Part shown: in pieces, positions 8,614-16,806 of the stretch
How positions within the stretch are numbered: position 1 is the first letter of the stretch
How the letters are laid out: every line of letters starts with the position of its first letter
Assembly (NCBI GenBank): GCA_900314535.1
Contig: OMVT01000002.1
Location: 1 to 64,000, forward strand
Origin: an uncultured Olsenella sp.
GTDB taxonomy: Bacteria > Actinomycetota > Coriobacteriia > Coriobacteriales > Atopobiaceae
Length of the DNA: 64,000 nt
Direction of reading: 5' to 3'
Translations under genes and position numbers: made by a program
Notes under the pieces: model-generated
What the model was told of the DNA's origin: nothing
The model's input: the letters and a program-made list of their open reading frames with translations, nothing else
Databases searched by the model: none

Positions 8614-10446
8614 CTATGCAAGGCTCAAGTCAAGCATTGCATCCCCTGCATGGTGGACGCCCTCGAGCTTGTCAGCAGGCTCCATCGACAGGACCTGGTC
8701 CCCGTTCGTGACGATGACCATAGCGACGGGATCCTTTCCTGCAGCACGAATAGCGTCTGCATCCATCGTGCAGAGAAGATCTCCTGCCTTGACCTTCTGG
8801 CCGGTCTTCACTGCCGGCGTGAAGCCCTTCCCTTTGAGGTCGACGGTATCGACGCCCAGATGCACAAGCACTTCGATGCCCTGCGAAGTCGTGATGCCAT
8901 AGGCATGGCCCGTCGGGAAGACTGCCGTGAGCGTGCCTGCCACCGGGGCCACGACCTTGGAGCCAGAAGGCTCGATAGCGAAGCCCTTGCCGAGATGGCC
9001 CTCTGCGACAATCGGATCGGAGACATCCTCCAGCGGCACATAGGTGCCATCCACTGCTGCCTTGAGCACCAGACGGGAGGAATCCTCGACTGCGTCTTCC
9101 TCAGAAGGAATCATCACCCACGTCACGCCAAAGGAGACGCCGGCAGCGAGCGCGATGCCGACAAGAGCGAGCGGGAAGTAGGGGCCGACATAGGCAACGA
9201 GGCTGAAGATGGAAGACAGGATATAGCCATAGATGCGCACACCCGTGATTGCGAAGAAGGCAGAAGCCACAGCAGAGCCGATGGTTGCCGCAATGAATGC
9301 CTTCCGGTACTTGGCAAGCACGCCGAACAGGGCAGGCTCAGTGATTCCCAGAAGCGCAGAGACTGCCGCAGCACCGATGTTGGACCGCTCGTCAGCATCC
9401 TTGACCTTGAAGTACATGGCAAGCGTCGCGCCCATCATTGCCATGTTCGCCATGAACATCATCGGCATGAGCTGGTCCCAGCCCTGTGTCTGGAAGTTTT
9501 GGAGGGCGATAGGGGTCATTGCATGATGGAGGCCGGTAAAGACGGCAATCGGGCGGATAGCTCCGAAGATGGCACCGGCCAGGATCGGAGAGGCAGCAAA
9601 CATCCATTGGATAGCATAGCCAAGCAGGTTGCCAAGATAGGTGCCCAGAGGACCGATTGCCACAAAGGCAAGGATGCCCGCAATGAAAAGAGAGATGGTC
9701 GGCGTGAACACCGTGCGCATGACGCGGGGCAGCACCTTGTCGATCCAGCGGTAGATATAGCTCAGCGCCCAGACCGCAAAGATGATCGGTATGACATTTC
9801 CCGCATAGCTCGCGACGGGAACTGGCAGGAAGCCGAACAGCATGAACCGGTCAACTTCGCCTGCAGCTGCAGCTGCCGTCATTGACGGATACTGCATCGC
9901 TGCTGCAATCGCGACCGCGACAAATGGGTTGGTCTTGAAGATCCTTGCTGCAGAGTAAGCGATAAAGAACGGAAGGAAGGTAAATACGCCCGAGGCAATC
10001 ATGTCAAGCACGACATAGGTGTCGCTGGCATTCGAGATTGCGCCAATTGCGACAAGACCTGCCATGAGGCCCTTGATCATGCCAGCGCCGGCAATGGCAG
10101 GCACGAGAGGGCCGAAGATGCCGGACACCGTATCCATCAGAACGCCGACAATGCCCTTCTTCTCTTCCTCCTCGCCCTCTCCGCTCTCTTCCCCATCTTT
10201 CAGTCCAAGCAGCTGAGCGAGTGCCGCGAAGTAGCTTTCGACCTCGGTGCCGACAACCACCTGAAGCTGTCCCGATGCGAACTTGGTGCCCAGTACGCCC
10301 GGAATCTTGCCGATCCCTTCGAGATCGACGGCACCCTCGTCCTTGATCCTGAACCTGAGCCTTGTCATGCAGTGCCAGGCATTCTGGATGTTGTCTTTTC
10401 CGCCTGCGGCAGCAACGATCGCCTTGACGGTATCGTCGTATGACAT
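8614..10446 (-). CDS. PTS transporter subunit EIIBCA, beta-glucoside type
   Basis: 610 aa, a complete three-domain sugar permease of the glucose/beta-glucoside superfamily. EIIB occupies about residues 1-85, with phospho-accepting Cys26 in WHCMTRLRF. EIIC (about 105-455) has about ten membrane segments and the motif GLHHAMTPIALQNF. EIIA (about 465-610) has the phospho-histidine in VLVHLGVDTV near residue 529. It imports and phosphorylates a sugar at the expense of PEP. GGGAGG lies 4 nt before the ATG. No BglG antiterminator or phospho-glucosidase is adjacent; instead a ManD-like dehydratase is divergent and a GntR gene lies beyond, so the substrate may not be a classical beta-glucoside. Confidence 0.95.
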   Translation of the reverse strand: MSYDDTVKAIVAAAGGKDNIQNAWHCMTRLRFRIKDEGAVDLEGIGKIPGVLGTKFASGQLQVVVGTEVESYFAALAQLLGLKDGEESGEGEEEEKKGIVGVLMDTVSGIFGPLVPAIAGAGMIKGLMAGLVAIGAISNASDTYVVLDMIASGVFTFLPFFIAYSAARIFKTNPFVAVAIAAAMQYPSMTAAAAAGEVDRFMLFGFLPVPVASYAGNVIPIIFAVWALSYIYRWIDKVLPRVMRTVFTPTISLFIAGILAFVAIGPLGTYLGNLLGYAIQWMFAASPILAGAIFGAIRPIAVFTGLHHAMTPIALQNFQTQGWDQLMPMMFMANMAMMGATLAMYFKVKDADERSNIGAAAVSALLGITEPALFGVLAKYRKAFIAATIGSAVASAFFAITGVRIYGYILSSIFSLVAYVGPYFPLALVGIALAAGVSFGVTWVMIPSEEDAVEDSSRLVLKAAVDGTYVPLEDVSDPIVAEGHLGKGFAIEPSGSKVVAPVAGTLTAVFPTGHAYGITTSQGIEVLVHLGVDTVDLKGKGFTPAVKTGQKVKAGDLLCTMDADAIRAAGKDPVAMVIVTNGDQVLSMEPADKLEGVHHAGDAMLDLSLA

Positions 10447-10500
10447 GAAGCCTCCCTATAATCCCGCTGTCATTGCGGCGCATGGGAAGCTGTGTGCACC

Positions 10501-10577
10501 CAGTCCAATGCGCTCTGTCACTGGTGCAGGTTTACCATGAGCTGCTCCTATTTTCCCTGGAAGGAGCAATTGGACTG
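10501..10577. repeat. Inverted repeat in the divergent PTS/dehydratase control region
   Basis: CAGTCCAAT (10501-10509) and its exact complement ATTGGACTG (10569-10577) are separated by 59 nt. Inside lies a second short dyad, TGCTCC/GGAGCA. This could be two half-sites for a regulator, or an RNA stem in the PTS leader. The GntR protein encoded at 12.0-12.8 kb is the nearest candidate binder. Confidence 0.45.
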
Positions 10578-10692
10578 AAATCCTGGCGGCTTTGCGACTC
10601 TTTCCCAGCCCACGCTGGCACACCGCCTCCCTTCCCTGTTGAATAGAGTCCAGCAAAAGCCGGAAAGGCAATCTCTCGAAGGGCAGGTTTGC

Positions 10693-11892
10693 ATGAGTCC
10701 GACCATCATCACCGATATCGCTGTCTTCATCGTGAAGCCAGACAAGCATAACCTCGTCGTCGTCCGGGTGGATACCGACAGGGGGGTCTCGGGTCTGGGC
10801 TGTGCCACCTTCCAGTTCAGGCCGACGACCGTTGCAGATGCCGTGCTTGGCTATCTCAAGCCTCTGCTGGTCGGCCGCGATGCGAACCAGATCGAGGATA
10901 TCTGGCAGCTCATGCATGCCAACTCCTACTGGCGCGATGGGCCTGTGCTCAACAACGCTATCTCCGGCATCGATATGGCTCTGTGGGACATCAAGGGAAA
11001 GCTTGCCCACATGCCGCTCTATCAGCTGCTGGGAGGTAGGGCACGCACGGCGATTCCCGCCTACACCCATGCGGTAGCCGATGATTTCGAGACGCTCTGT
11101 CACCAGATCGATGGCTTTCTCGAAGAGGGATACCGCTATCTGCGTGTGCAGCTCGGCTTCTACGGAGGCAAGGCATTCGAGGCGACGCTCCCGGAAAATC
11201 CCCTCCCTGGGTCATATTACGATCCGGATGCCTACATGCAGACTACGCTTGGCCTCTTTGCGAAGCTTTCCGATCGCTATGGCTCGCGTTTCCAGATGCT
11301 GCATGACGTGCACGAGCGGCTCTCCCCTGCGCAGGCGCTGAGATTCTGCAAGGCCGCCGAACCCTATGGAATCTTCTTCCTCGAGGACGTGGTGTCAAAG
11401 GAAGATACCGCCTGGCTCCATACAATCAAGCAGCAGACCGCAACGCCTCTTGCCACGGGCGAGCTCTTCACGAGCCCCAAGGACTGGGAGAAGCTCATCA
11501 TTGAGCGCGATATCGACTATCTCAGGGTGCATGTCTCCCAGATCGGCGGCATCACGCCAGCCGTGAAGCTCGCCCATTTCTGCGATGCTATGGGCGTCCG
11601 CATCGCATGGCACACCCCTTCGGACATCTCGCCTGTCGGCCTGGCTGTAAATACGCACCTCAATGTCGCACTGCACAATGCCGCTATCCAGGAGACGATA
11701 GAGCTCCCCGCCAATACGCGCAGGCTCTTCGGGGGAAGCCCTCTTCCCCGCCGCGGATACCTCTATGCACCTGAAGCGGATGGCATCGGCATCACCTTCG
11801 ACGAGAGCCTCGCAGATGCCTTTCCGGGGCAGTACAAGGAGCATCCCTGGACAGCAAGCCGCCTTCCTGACGGCACCCTCGCTATGCCCTAG
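10693..11892 (+). CDS. Mannonate dehydratase/RspA-like enolase-superfamily enzyme
   Basis: 399 aa. Enolase superfamily, ManD subgroup, which dehydrates D-mannonate or D-gluconate to a 2-keto-3-deoxy acid; some members have little activity. Metal ligands and catalytic residues are all present: D205 and H207 in LHDVHERL, E231 in FFLEDVV, E257 in ATGELFTS and H307 in IAWHTPSDISP. Their spacing is identical to that in characterised ManD proteins. The capping domain shows LWDIKGKLAHMPLYQLLGG. Start chosen at MSPTIITDIAVFIV, with AGGGCAGG upstream. It is divergent from the PTS gene. Confidence 0.92.
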   Translation: MSPTIITDIAVFIVKPDKHNLVVVRVDTDRGVSGLGCATFQFRPTTVADAVLGYLKPLLVGRDANQIEDIWQLMHANSYWRDGPVLNNAISGIDMALWDIKGKLAHMPLYQLLGGRARTAIPAYTHAVADDFETLCHQIDGFLEEGYRYLRVQLGFYGGKAFEATLPENPLPGSYYDPDAYMQTTLGLFAKLSDRYGSRFQMLHDVHERLSPAQALRFCKAAEPYGIFFLEDVVSKEDTAWLHTIKQQTATPLATGELFTSPKDWEKLIIERDIDYLRVHVSQIGGITPAVKLAHFCDAMGVRIAWHTPSDISPVGLAVNTHLNVALHNAAIQETIELPANTRRLFGGSPLPRRGYLYAPEADGIGITFDESLADAFPGQYKEHPWTASRLPDGTLAMP

Positions 11893-12046
11893 ACAGACCA
11901 TTCACCATATCTATTGGCAAAGCCAGGCCCAGAGCCGAGCCAGGGGGCATCCGCAGCCGCATTGATAGCGGGTACCATCTGGCCCTTTCCTATCGAACAT
12001 TCATCTGCAGGCAGGACAGAAGGCTACCCATCAGGCAATTTGTCTG

Positions 12047-12772
12047 CTATGCCCCAGATGTTCCCAGCCGGGTGCGATGGTTGGCCCGGTCGAAGGGACG
12101 TATATAGGTGACGGAGTAGTCCAGAGCGATGATGGAGCTTGTCTCGAAGACCTTTCCATTCCTCAGGATCCCCCGGTTCGAGATGTGCATGGCAGGAGTG
12201 TGGGGTCTGCAGCCAAGAAGCTCTGCATCCGTTTTCGTGACCTTGGCCGGCTCATAGCTTGTTATGAAATGAGATATGCGCAGCCCCATTGCCTCTATGA
12301 AAGCCTGTATCGAGCCTTCCACATCCTTCTGGGAAAGTTCTGGAACGATGCGCGCCGGCAAGGTCGAGCGCTCGATCTGCTCCGCTGCATGATTCACGAT
12401 ACGCAGACGCACGAAGTGCCAAACCTCCTCGCCAGAATCGATCTGAAAGCTCCTCTGTTCTTCGACCAAAGCCGAAACACGTTCGAGAGAGAGCATCCGC
12501 GACTCGATGTCTGTATAGGACGCCCGGGTCAGCGAATTGAAGACAAGCGGATTCTGCAGCAGCTTCTCACGTACGAAGATGCCAGAGCCCTGCTGCGCCC
12601 TGATGGCACCGATCTTTTCGAGGCCACGCAGAGCTTCCTGCACGGTCGAACGCGATACCCCATATTCCAGGGCAAGCTGGCGCTGCGTAGGAAGCTTTCC
12701 GGATCTGAATTCCAGGCAATAGATGCGGCTCAGAAGATCCTGCATGATGAAGTCGGATTTCAACACAGACAT
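12047..12772 (-). CDS. GntR family (HutC type) transcriptional regulator
   Basis: 241 aa. N-terminal winged HTH (PTQRQLALEYGVSRSTVQEALRGLEKIGAIRAQQGSGIFV) and C-terminal UTRA ligand-binding domain (about residues 90-235, EVWHFVRLRIVNHAAEQIERSTLPARIVPEL). The ATG at 12772 has GTGGGGA at 6 nt; another ATG 6 nt upstream is possible. It lies convergent to the ManD-like gene and within the same sugar cluster as the PTS permease, so it is the likely local regulator, responding to a sugar phosphate or sugar acid. Confidence 0.9.
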   Translation of the reverse strand: MSVLKSDFIMQDLLSRIYCLEFRSGKLPTQRQLALEYGVSRSTVQEALRGLEKIGAIRAQQGSGIFVREKLLQNPLVFNSLTRASYTDIESRMLSLERVSALVEEQRSFQIDSGEEVWHFVRLRIVNHAAEQIERSTLPARIVPELSQKDVEGSIQAFIEAMGLRISHFITSYEPAKVTKTDAELLGCRPHTPAMHISNRGILRNGKVFETSSIIALDYSVTYIRPFDRANHRTRLGTSGA

Positions 12773-13076
12773 CCCCATTCCCCACGCTTTCCTAGGCAGT
12801 GCCCCTGGCAGCATGTCCAAAGGCTCTGCTGCAGCCCGACGCCAGCATATCCTCTGGGAGTACAGCAGGCAAGCTCATGCATGCAGCTGGAAGCATTGCA
12901 TGCATCGGCATGCCGACATGTGATTCCAGAAGCCAGATAAGATGGCATGCAGATATTGCTGCTCCCGCAGCCTGTCTACGCATCTCCGCTCCTTCAGTGC
13001 CGGACAGCTATGCCAGACTGCTGTCATGCAATCTGCAATCCATTCCGGGGCGGTCCGTCACAAGCAGGCTTCTTCC

Positions 13077-14435
13077 CTACAGGCAGAACGACATATAGAG
13101 AGGCAGCAGGCGGTATCCATCCCTTTCTGTGTATGGCAGAGGATGGATGATGTATCCTGTCCCCACCCGCTTTCCGAAGCGGTTCTTGAACTTGTCGAGC
13201 GAGACGGTGGTATACCGCTTTCCCGACTTGACTTCGATGGGAGAGATCCTCGGCTTCGATGCGGCATCTTCGAAGGGACGGACAATCAGGAAATCGATCT
13301 CCATGCGCTCTTCCTTCTTTGCCGAATTGCGCGCATAGAAATGGAGATCGTAGCCATTGGCCACCAGCTGCTGGGCTACGGCATTCTCGGCGAGCATCCC
13401 TTCGTTGACTGCTGAATCTCCAAGAAGCACCTGGCGATACACCTCGGGCAGCGAGGGACCATCCCCTCCGAACGCCATGCTCGAGAGCAGCCCTGTATCG
13501 GCCATATAGCATTTGACCATCGTCTCGTCTTCGCTGAGCGCAAGGCCCAGAGAGGGATCGTCGCTCAGAGTGCAGAGATTCACGGTCTGGGCTTCACGCA
13601 TCCAGATCAAGGCCATCTGGAAATCCCGTGCACGTGAATCCTCCTCTATCTGGGCATAGATAAGACGCTTCTCATGCTTGGAGAGCTGCCCCGGGATGGC
13701 ATCGAAGACTGCCTTGATCCTTTTTGCTGCAAGTCCGCCATACTTTTCGATATCGTCACGATACAGCTTGAGCACCAGGCGTTTTGCATGATCGGCAGCA
13801 GCCATGTCGCGGCCCTGCGCATAGGCATCAACCGCTTGCGGCATGCCGCCTACCAGCATGTATTCACGCCAGTAGCGCATGGCTTTCCTGTGCAGCGCAT
13901 CAGGCAAAGCGCGGCGGCGCTCAAACGATGCCCTGATGTAGTCCGCAAGCGGCTCCTCGCCCATGGCCCAGAGAAATTCCTCGAAATCCATGGGCCCCAT
14001 GCGGAGCGATTCCTCTTCAGAAGGAATCAGGATATCCTGCACATTCTGTCTGAGCGAGACGAGAGAGCCTGTTTCAAGGTAGTCATATCTGCCGTCAGCC
14101 ACAAGGTGCTTGATGAACTCGCGCGCCTTCGGAAAGAGCTGCACTTCGTCGAAAATGATGAGGGATTCACGCGGGTAGAGCGTCACCCCATAAGCTGCGG
14201 AAAGATAGAGGAAGAAGCCATCAAGATCGGTACGCATGTCCAGAAAGGTCTGCTTGAAATCTTCAGATGCAAGAGTGAAGTCGACAAGCGCATATGAGCG
14301 GTACTCATTGCGGGCAAATTCCTCTGCGATGGTGGATTTGCCGACACGTCTTGCTCCCTCTATGAGCAGGGCAGACGATCCATTGCTGCGCTTCTTCCAT
14401 GCCAGAAGTTCCTGATACTGCTTTCTCCTGAACAT
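13077..14435 (-). CDS. AAA family ATPase with DUF4143 domain
   Basis: 452 aa. AAA_14-type ATPase: Walker A LIEGARRVGKST (near residue 30), Walker B ESLIIFDEVQLF, sensor LETGSLVSLR, then the DUF4143 domain ending in a PD-(D/E)XK-like core (EIDFLIVRPF...PIEVKSGK). Such proteins are abundant in Coriobacteria and related gut bacteria; their biological role is unknown. The ATG is chosen at MFRRKQYQELL, with AGGAGG and AGGAA upstream. The gene is intact, unlike its relative at 15.6-16.7 kb. Its promoter region carries four repeats at 34-bp spacing (separate entry), and it follows ydcF in the same direction. Confidence 0.9.
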   Translation of the reverse strand: MFRRKQYQELLAWKKRSNGSSALLIEGARRVGKSTIAEEFARNEYRSYALVDFTLASEDFKQTFLDMRTDLDGFFLYLSAAYGVTLYPRESLIIFDEVQLFPKAREFIKHLVADGRYDYLETGSLVSLRQNVQDILIPSEEESLRMGPMDFEEFLWAMGEEPLADYIRASFERRRALPDALHRKAMRYWREYMLVGGMPQAVDAYAQGRDMAAADHAKRLVLKLYRDDIEKYGGLAAKRIKAVFDAIPGQLSKHEKRLIYAQIEEDSRARDFQMALIWMREAQTVNLCTLSDDPSLGLALSEDETMVKCYMADTGLLSSMAFGGDGPSLPEVYRQVLLGDSAVNEGMLAENAVAQQLVANGYDLHFYARNSAKKEERMEIDFLIVRPFEDAASKPRISPIEVKSGKRYTTVSLDKFKNRFGKRVGTGYIIHPLPYTERDGYRLLPLYMSFCL

Positions 14436-14514
14436 GATTTCCTGAACCTCCTTGGCACATGCGCTGCACTGTCCATAGCGGTACGCAGCAATGCGTGGCA
14501 CTACCTCTATTTTG

Positions 14515-14634
14515 CACGTTTTCAAGGATAAGCAAACCGAGAAGGTCACACGTTTTTTATATTTATCCAACTTCACCATTTACACGTTTATAAGGTTTAT
14601 CTGACCTCTCGAACTGCACGTTTCTAAGGTTTGT
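14515..14634. repeat. Four direct repeats at exact 34-bp spacing before the AAA ATPase
   Basis: CACGTT begins at 14515, 14549, 14583 and 14617, exactly 34 bp apart each time. The extended unit is CACGTTTnTAAGGTTTAT: the third and fourth copies match best, the first has CAAGGATAA, and the second keeps CACGTTTT and an AT-rich tail. The array is AT-rich against a GC-rich background and fills the space between the ydcF stop and the ATPase start (14435). Regular phasing suggests cooperative protein binding, hence an operator array. Confidence 0.75.
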
Positions 14635-14637
14635 TTC

Positions 14638-15459
14638 TCATTCTCCCAGCGGAGCAGCAAATCTGCTCTGGGCTCGCCGCACCGACCAGGGATACCGCAC
14701 GGCGAGCCGCTGCCATGCAGCAAGTACCTCATCGGGGATGTCCACATGCGCGATATAGCCACGGCCCCGAGGTCCATAGCCCTCTGGCCCATCCTCGAGG
14801 CGCGGAATCTCCCCCATGAGAAGCGTGAGATAGCGCTCCATATCCCACATGCCCAACGGATGGCTCTTGAAGCGGAGCCCCTCCTCTCCTGCTTCGACAC
14901 GCACCGCATACGTCGCATAGGCGATAGCGCGAGCATGCGGCATCTCCTTTCCGAGGCCCGCCACCATGCGGCGCTCCATCGTGGCATCCTGGGCCAGAAT
15001 GAGGGAATCTGCAGCTATCCTGCGCTCCTCGAGCAGGGCTTTGAGGAAGGTGATGTTGTTTCCGCAGTTGGTCGAGTGCATCTCCAGAAGGTCCGCTTCA
15101 AGACCTTCCCGGGCGATGCAGGCAGAGAAGATCTCCGCTTCGGTTGCTCCATCTGCAACCGGTATGTCAGGGACCAGCATGCGCGCCTTCTGGCGTAGCG
15201 CCTCGGTCGTGTGCCCAGCGCCGCCGACAATCGCATAGGTCCGTGCCACCTTCGCACGGATTGCTTCGGCGAGCACATTGCCGCCTTCGAGGATGGAGCC
15301 GCCAAACAGGACGAAGACATCTGCCTGCTCCATGCCACAGCGTACACGGAGGTTCTCCCGCGTGAGCTCAGGGACATCGCGGGGTCCGAGATATGCTGCC
15401 AGGACATTGATGTCGTCTGCCACCCCATCAAGCTCCGCCCGCATCAGACCGTCCCCCAT
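14638..15459 (-). CDS. ydcF: YdcF family protein (DUF218)
   Basis: 273 aa, same length as E. coli YdcF and alike throughout: [11 protein letters not shown] near residue 50, [10 protein letters not shown] near 80, the signature [10 protein letters not shown] near 130, [25 protein letters not shown] and [13 protein letters not shown] near the end. YdcF is a soluble Rossmann-like protein that binds SAM in vitro; its function is unknown. Unlike the membrane-bound DUF218 protein at 25.1 kb, it has no membrane segment. AAGGAAAAG lies just before the ATG. Last gene before the repeat array and the ATPase. Confidence 0.9.
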   Translation of the reverse strand: MGDGLMRAELDGVADDINVLAAYLGPRDVPELTRENLRVRCGMEQADVFVLFGGSILEGGNVLAEAIRAKVARTYAIVGGAGHTTEALRQKARMLVPDIPVADGATEAEIFSACIAREGLEADLLEMHSTNCGNNITFLKALLEERRIAADSLILAQDATMERRMVAGLGKEMPHARAIAYATYAVRVEAGEEGLRFKSHPLGMWDMERYLTLLMGEIPRLEDGPEGYGPRGRGYIAHVDIPDEVLAAWQRLAVRYPWSVRRAQSRFAAPLGE

Positions 15460-15621
15460 TTCTTTTCCTTCTCCTTCTCCTATATGGCAGAATCGAGCGT
15501 CTTCGGTGCACAGTACAGAACAGGCAGCGTCAAGCAGGAGCAGATGTCCCTGCAGATCGGCTCAAGATAACGCATGCACAGCGAACACAGCACCGTGCCT
15601 GCCCGAAAGCTCATTCAGCCC

Positions 15622-16746
15622 CTATCGGTCTTCTTCCAGCAGCCAATCGATGATGTTCTTCTGCTTGATGCCATCATAGTCGCCGACGCCCACGCGATCG
15701 AGAGCAAGCACTGTCTTGGGATAGTTGTCCGCAATTGAACGGAGCGGCCTGAATTCACGTTCCCTTGTCTCGTCAGGCAGCACCGTCTGGGCAACCTGGA
15801 AGTATTCAGGTCCCGAATCGCCCAGAGCGACAAAGTCTACCTCCGCTGTCCCCAGCTTGCCGATTGAGACCTTGCGGTAGCGCCGCAGCAGCTCGAGATA
15901 GACGGCATTCTCGATACGATGCCCTATGTCACCCTGCGCCTTGCCCAAGAGCCAGAATCTGGAGCCAAGGTCGCCGAGGTAATACTTCTCGAGAGTTGCG
16001 AGGCATTCACGCCCCTGCAGGTCATAGCGCCCAGCTTTGAAGAAGAGATAGTTATCTATAAGGATATCCAGGTAGTTGCCGACTGTAGCAGCAGTTGTCC
16101 TGGTTCCTGCCGATGTGAGGCCAGATGCTATGCGCTTGCGCGAGGTCACGTTTCCGATATTGTCCGCCAGGAATGCGGCAGTATCCCTGAAAGAGCGCAT
16201 GTCCATACGTGGATATCGTTGGGCCACATCCTCGAGGACGATGATGCTGAAGACACCGCCCAGATAGTCGAGAATGCTTCTTTCATCATCCAGCCGTGCC
16301 GCAAAAGGCAGCCCTCCGTAGGTGAGATACCTGTTGAATTCTGCCTCTGGGTTCGAATTGCTGGGTCGCGCACGCAGGAATTACGAAAATGAAAAGGGCA
16401 AAAGACGCAGCTCCACATAACGACCGGTCAAAAGCGTTGCCAGATCGCCGGAGAGAAGATAGGCATTCGAGCCCGTGATGTAGAGATCGATATCGTCACG
16501 AAGAGCAAGTCCATCGACAGCACGCTCGAAGTCAGCGACGTGCTGGACCTCATCGAGAAAAACGTAGTTGGTACCAGCTGAAAGGCGTCCGACGAGGTAG
16601 CGGTACAAAGTCCGTGCATCGGTCGGATAATCCTCATCGAGGCTTTCGAAGTCGATGCTATGGATGTTCGAATCCGGGATTCCTTCGGCACGAAGCTCGT
16701 TCCGGAAGAGTTCGAAGATGCAGGATTTCCTGCAGCCAATGCAGTC
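15622..16746 (-). pseudogene. AAA/DUF4143 ATPase, disrupted
   Basis: One reading frame spans the region but is interrupted by a single TAA at 16381-16383 (LPFSFS-stop-FLRARPSN), where a glutamate codon is expected. The upstream part holds Walker B YVFLDEVQHV and the sensor TGSNAYLLSG. The downstream part has the DUF4143 core (FNRYLTYGGLPF, NYLDILIDNYLFF, AEVDFVAL) and a normal C-terminus (GIKQKNIIDWLLEE). The Walker A region near 16723-16746 reads GCRKSCIFELF instead of a GxxxxGKS loop, and there is no in-frame start upstream. The gene has lost its N-terminus, P-loop and continuity. Its 5' end overlaps the dead zone before the next plus-strand gene. Confidence 0.85.
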
Positions 16747-16806
16747 TTTACCGATACACTGGCGATATCAGGTCCATGCGTATCCTCCTCTTCCGAAGGG
16801 ACCGCC

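Noticed and set aside
8650-9885. 411-codon open frame antisense to the PTS gene
   Set aside because: His/Arg/Asp-rich shadow with no start signal; the PTS frame is complete.
14515-14634. CRISPR or plasmid-origin iterons at the 34-bp repeats
   Set aside because: Conserved cores are only about 12-18 bp, there is no cas or rep gene and only four units; an operator array fits better.
16660-16806. N-terminal extension of the pRiA4b-like protein
   Set aside because: This stretch is antisense to the ATPase pseudogene; the ATG at 16807 has a clear ribosome-binding site.
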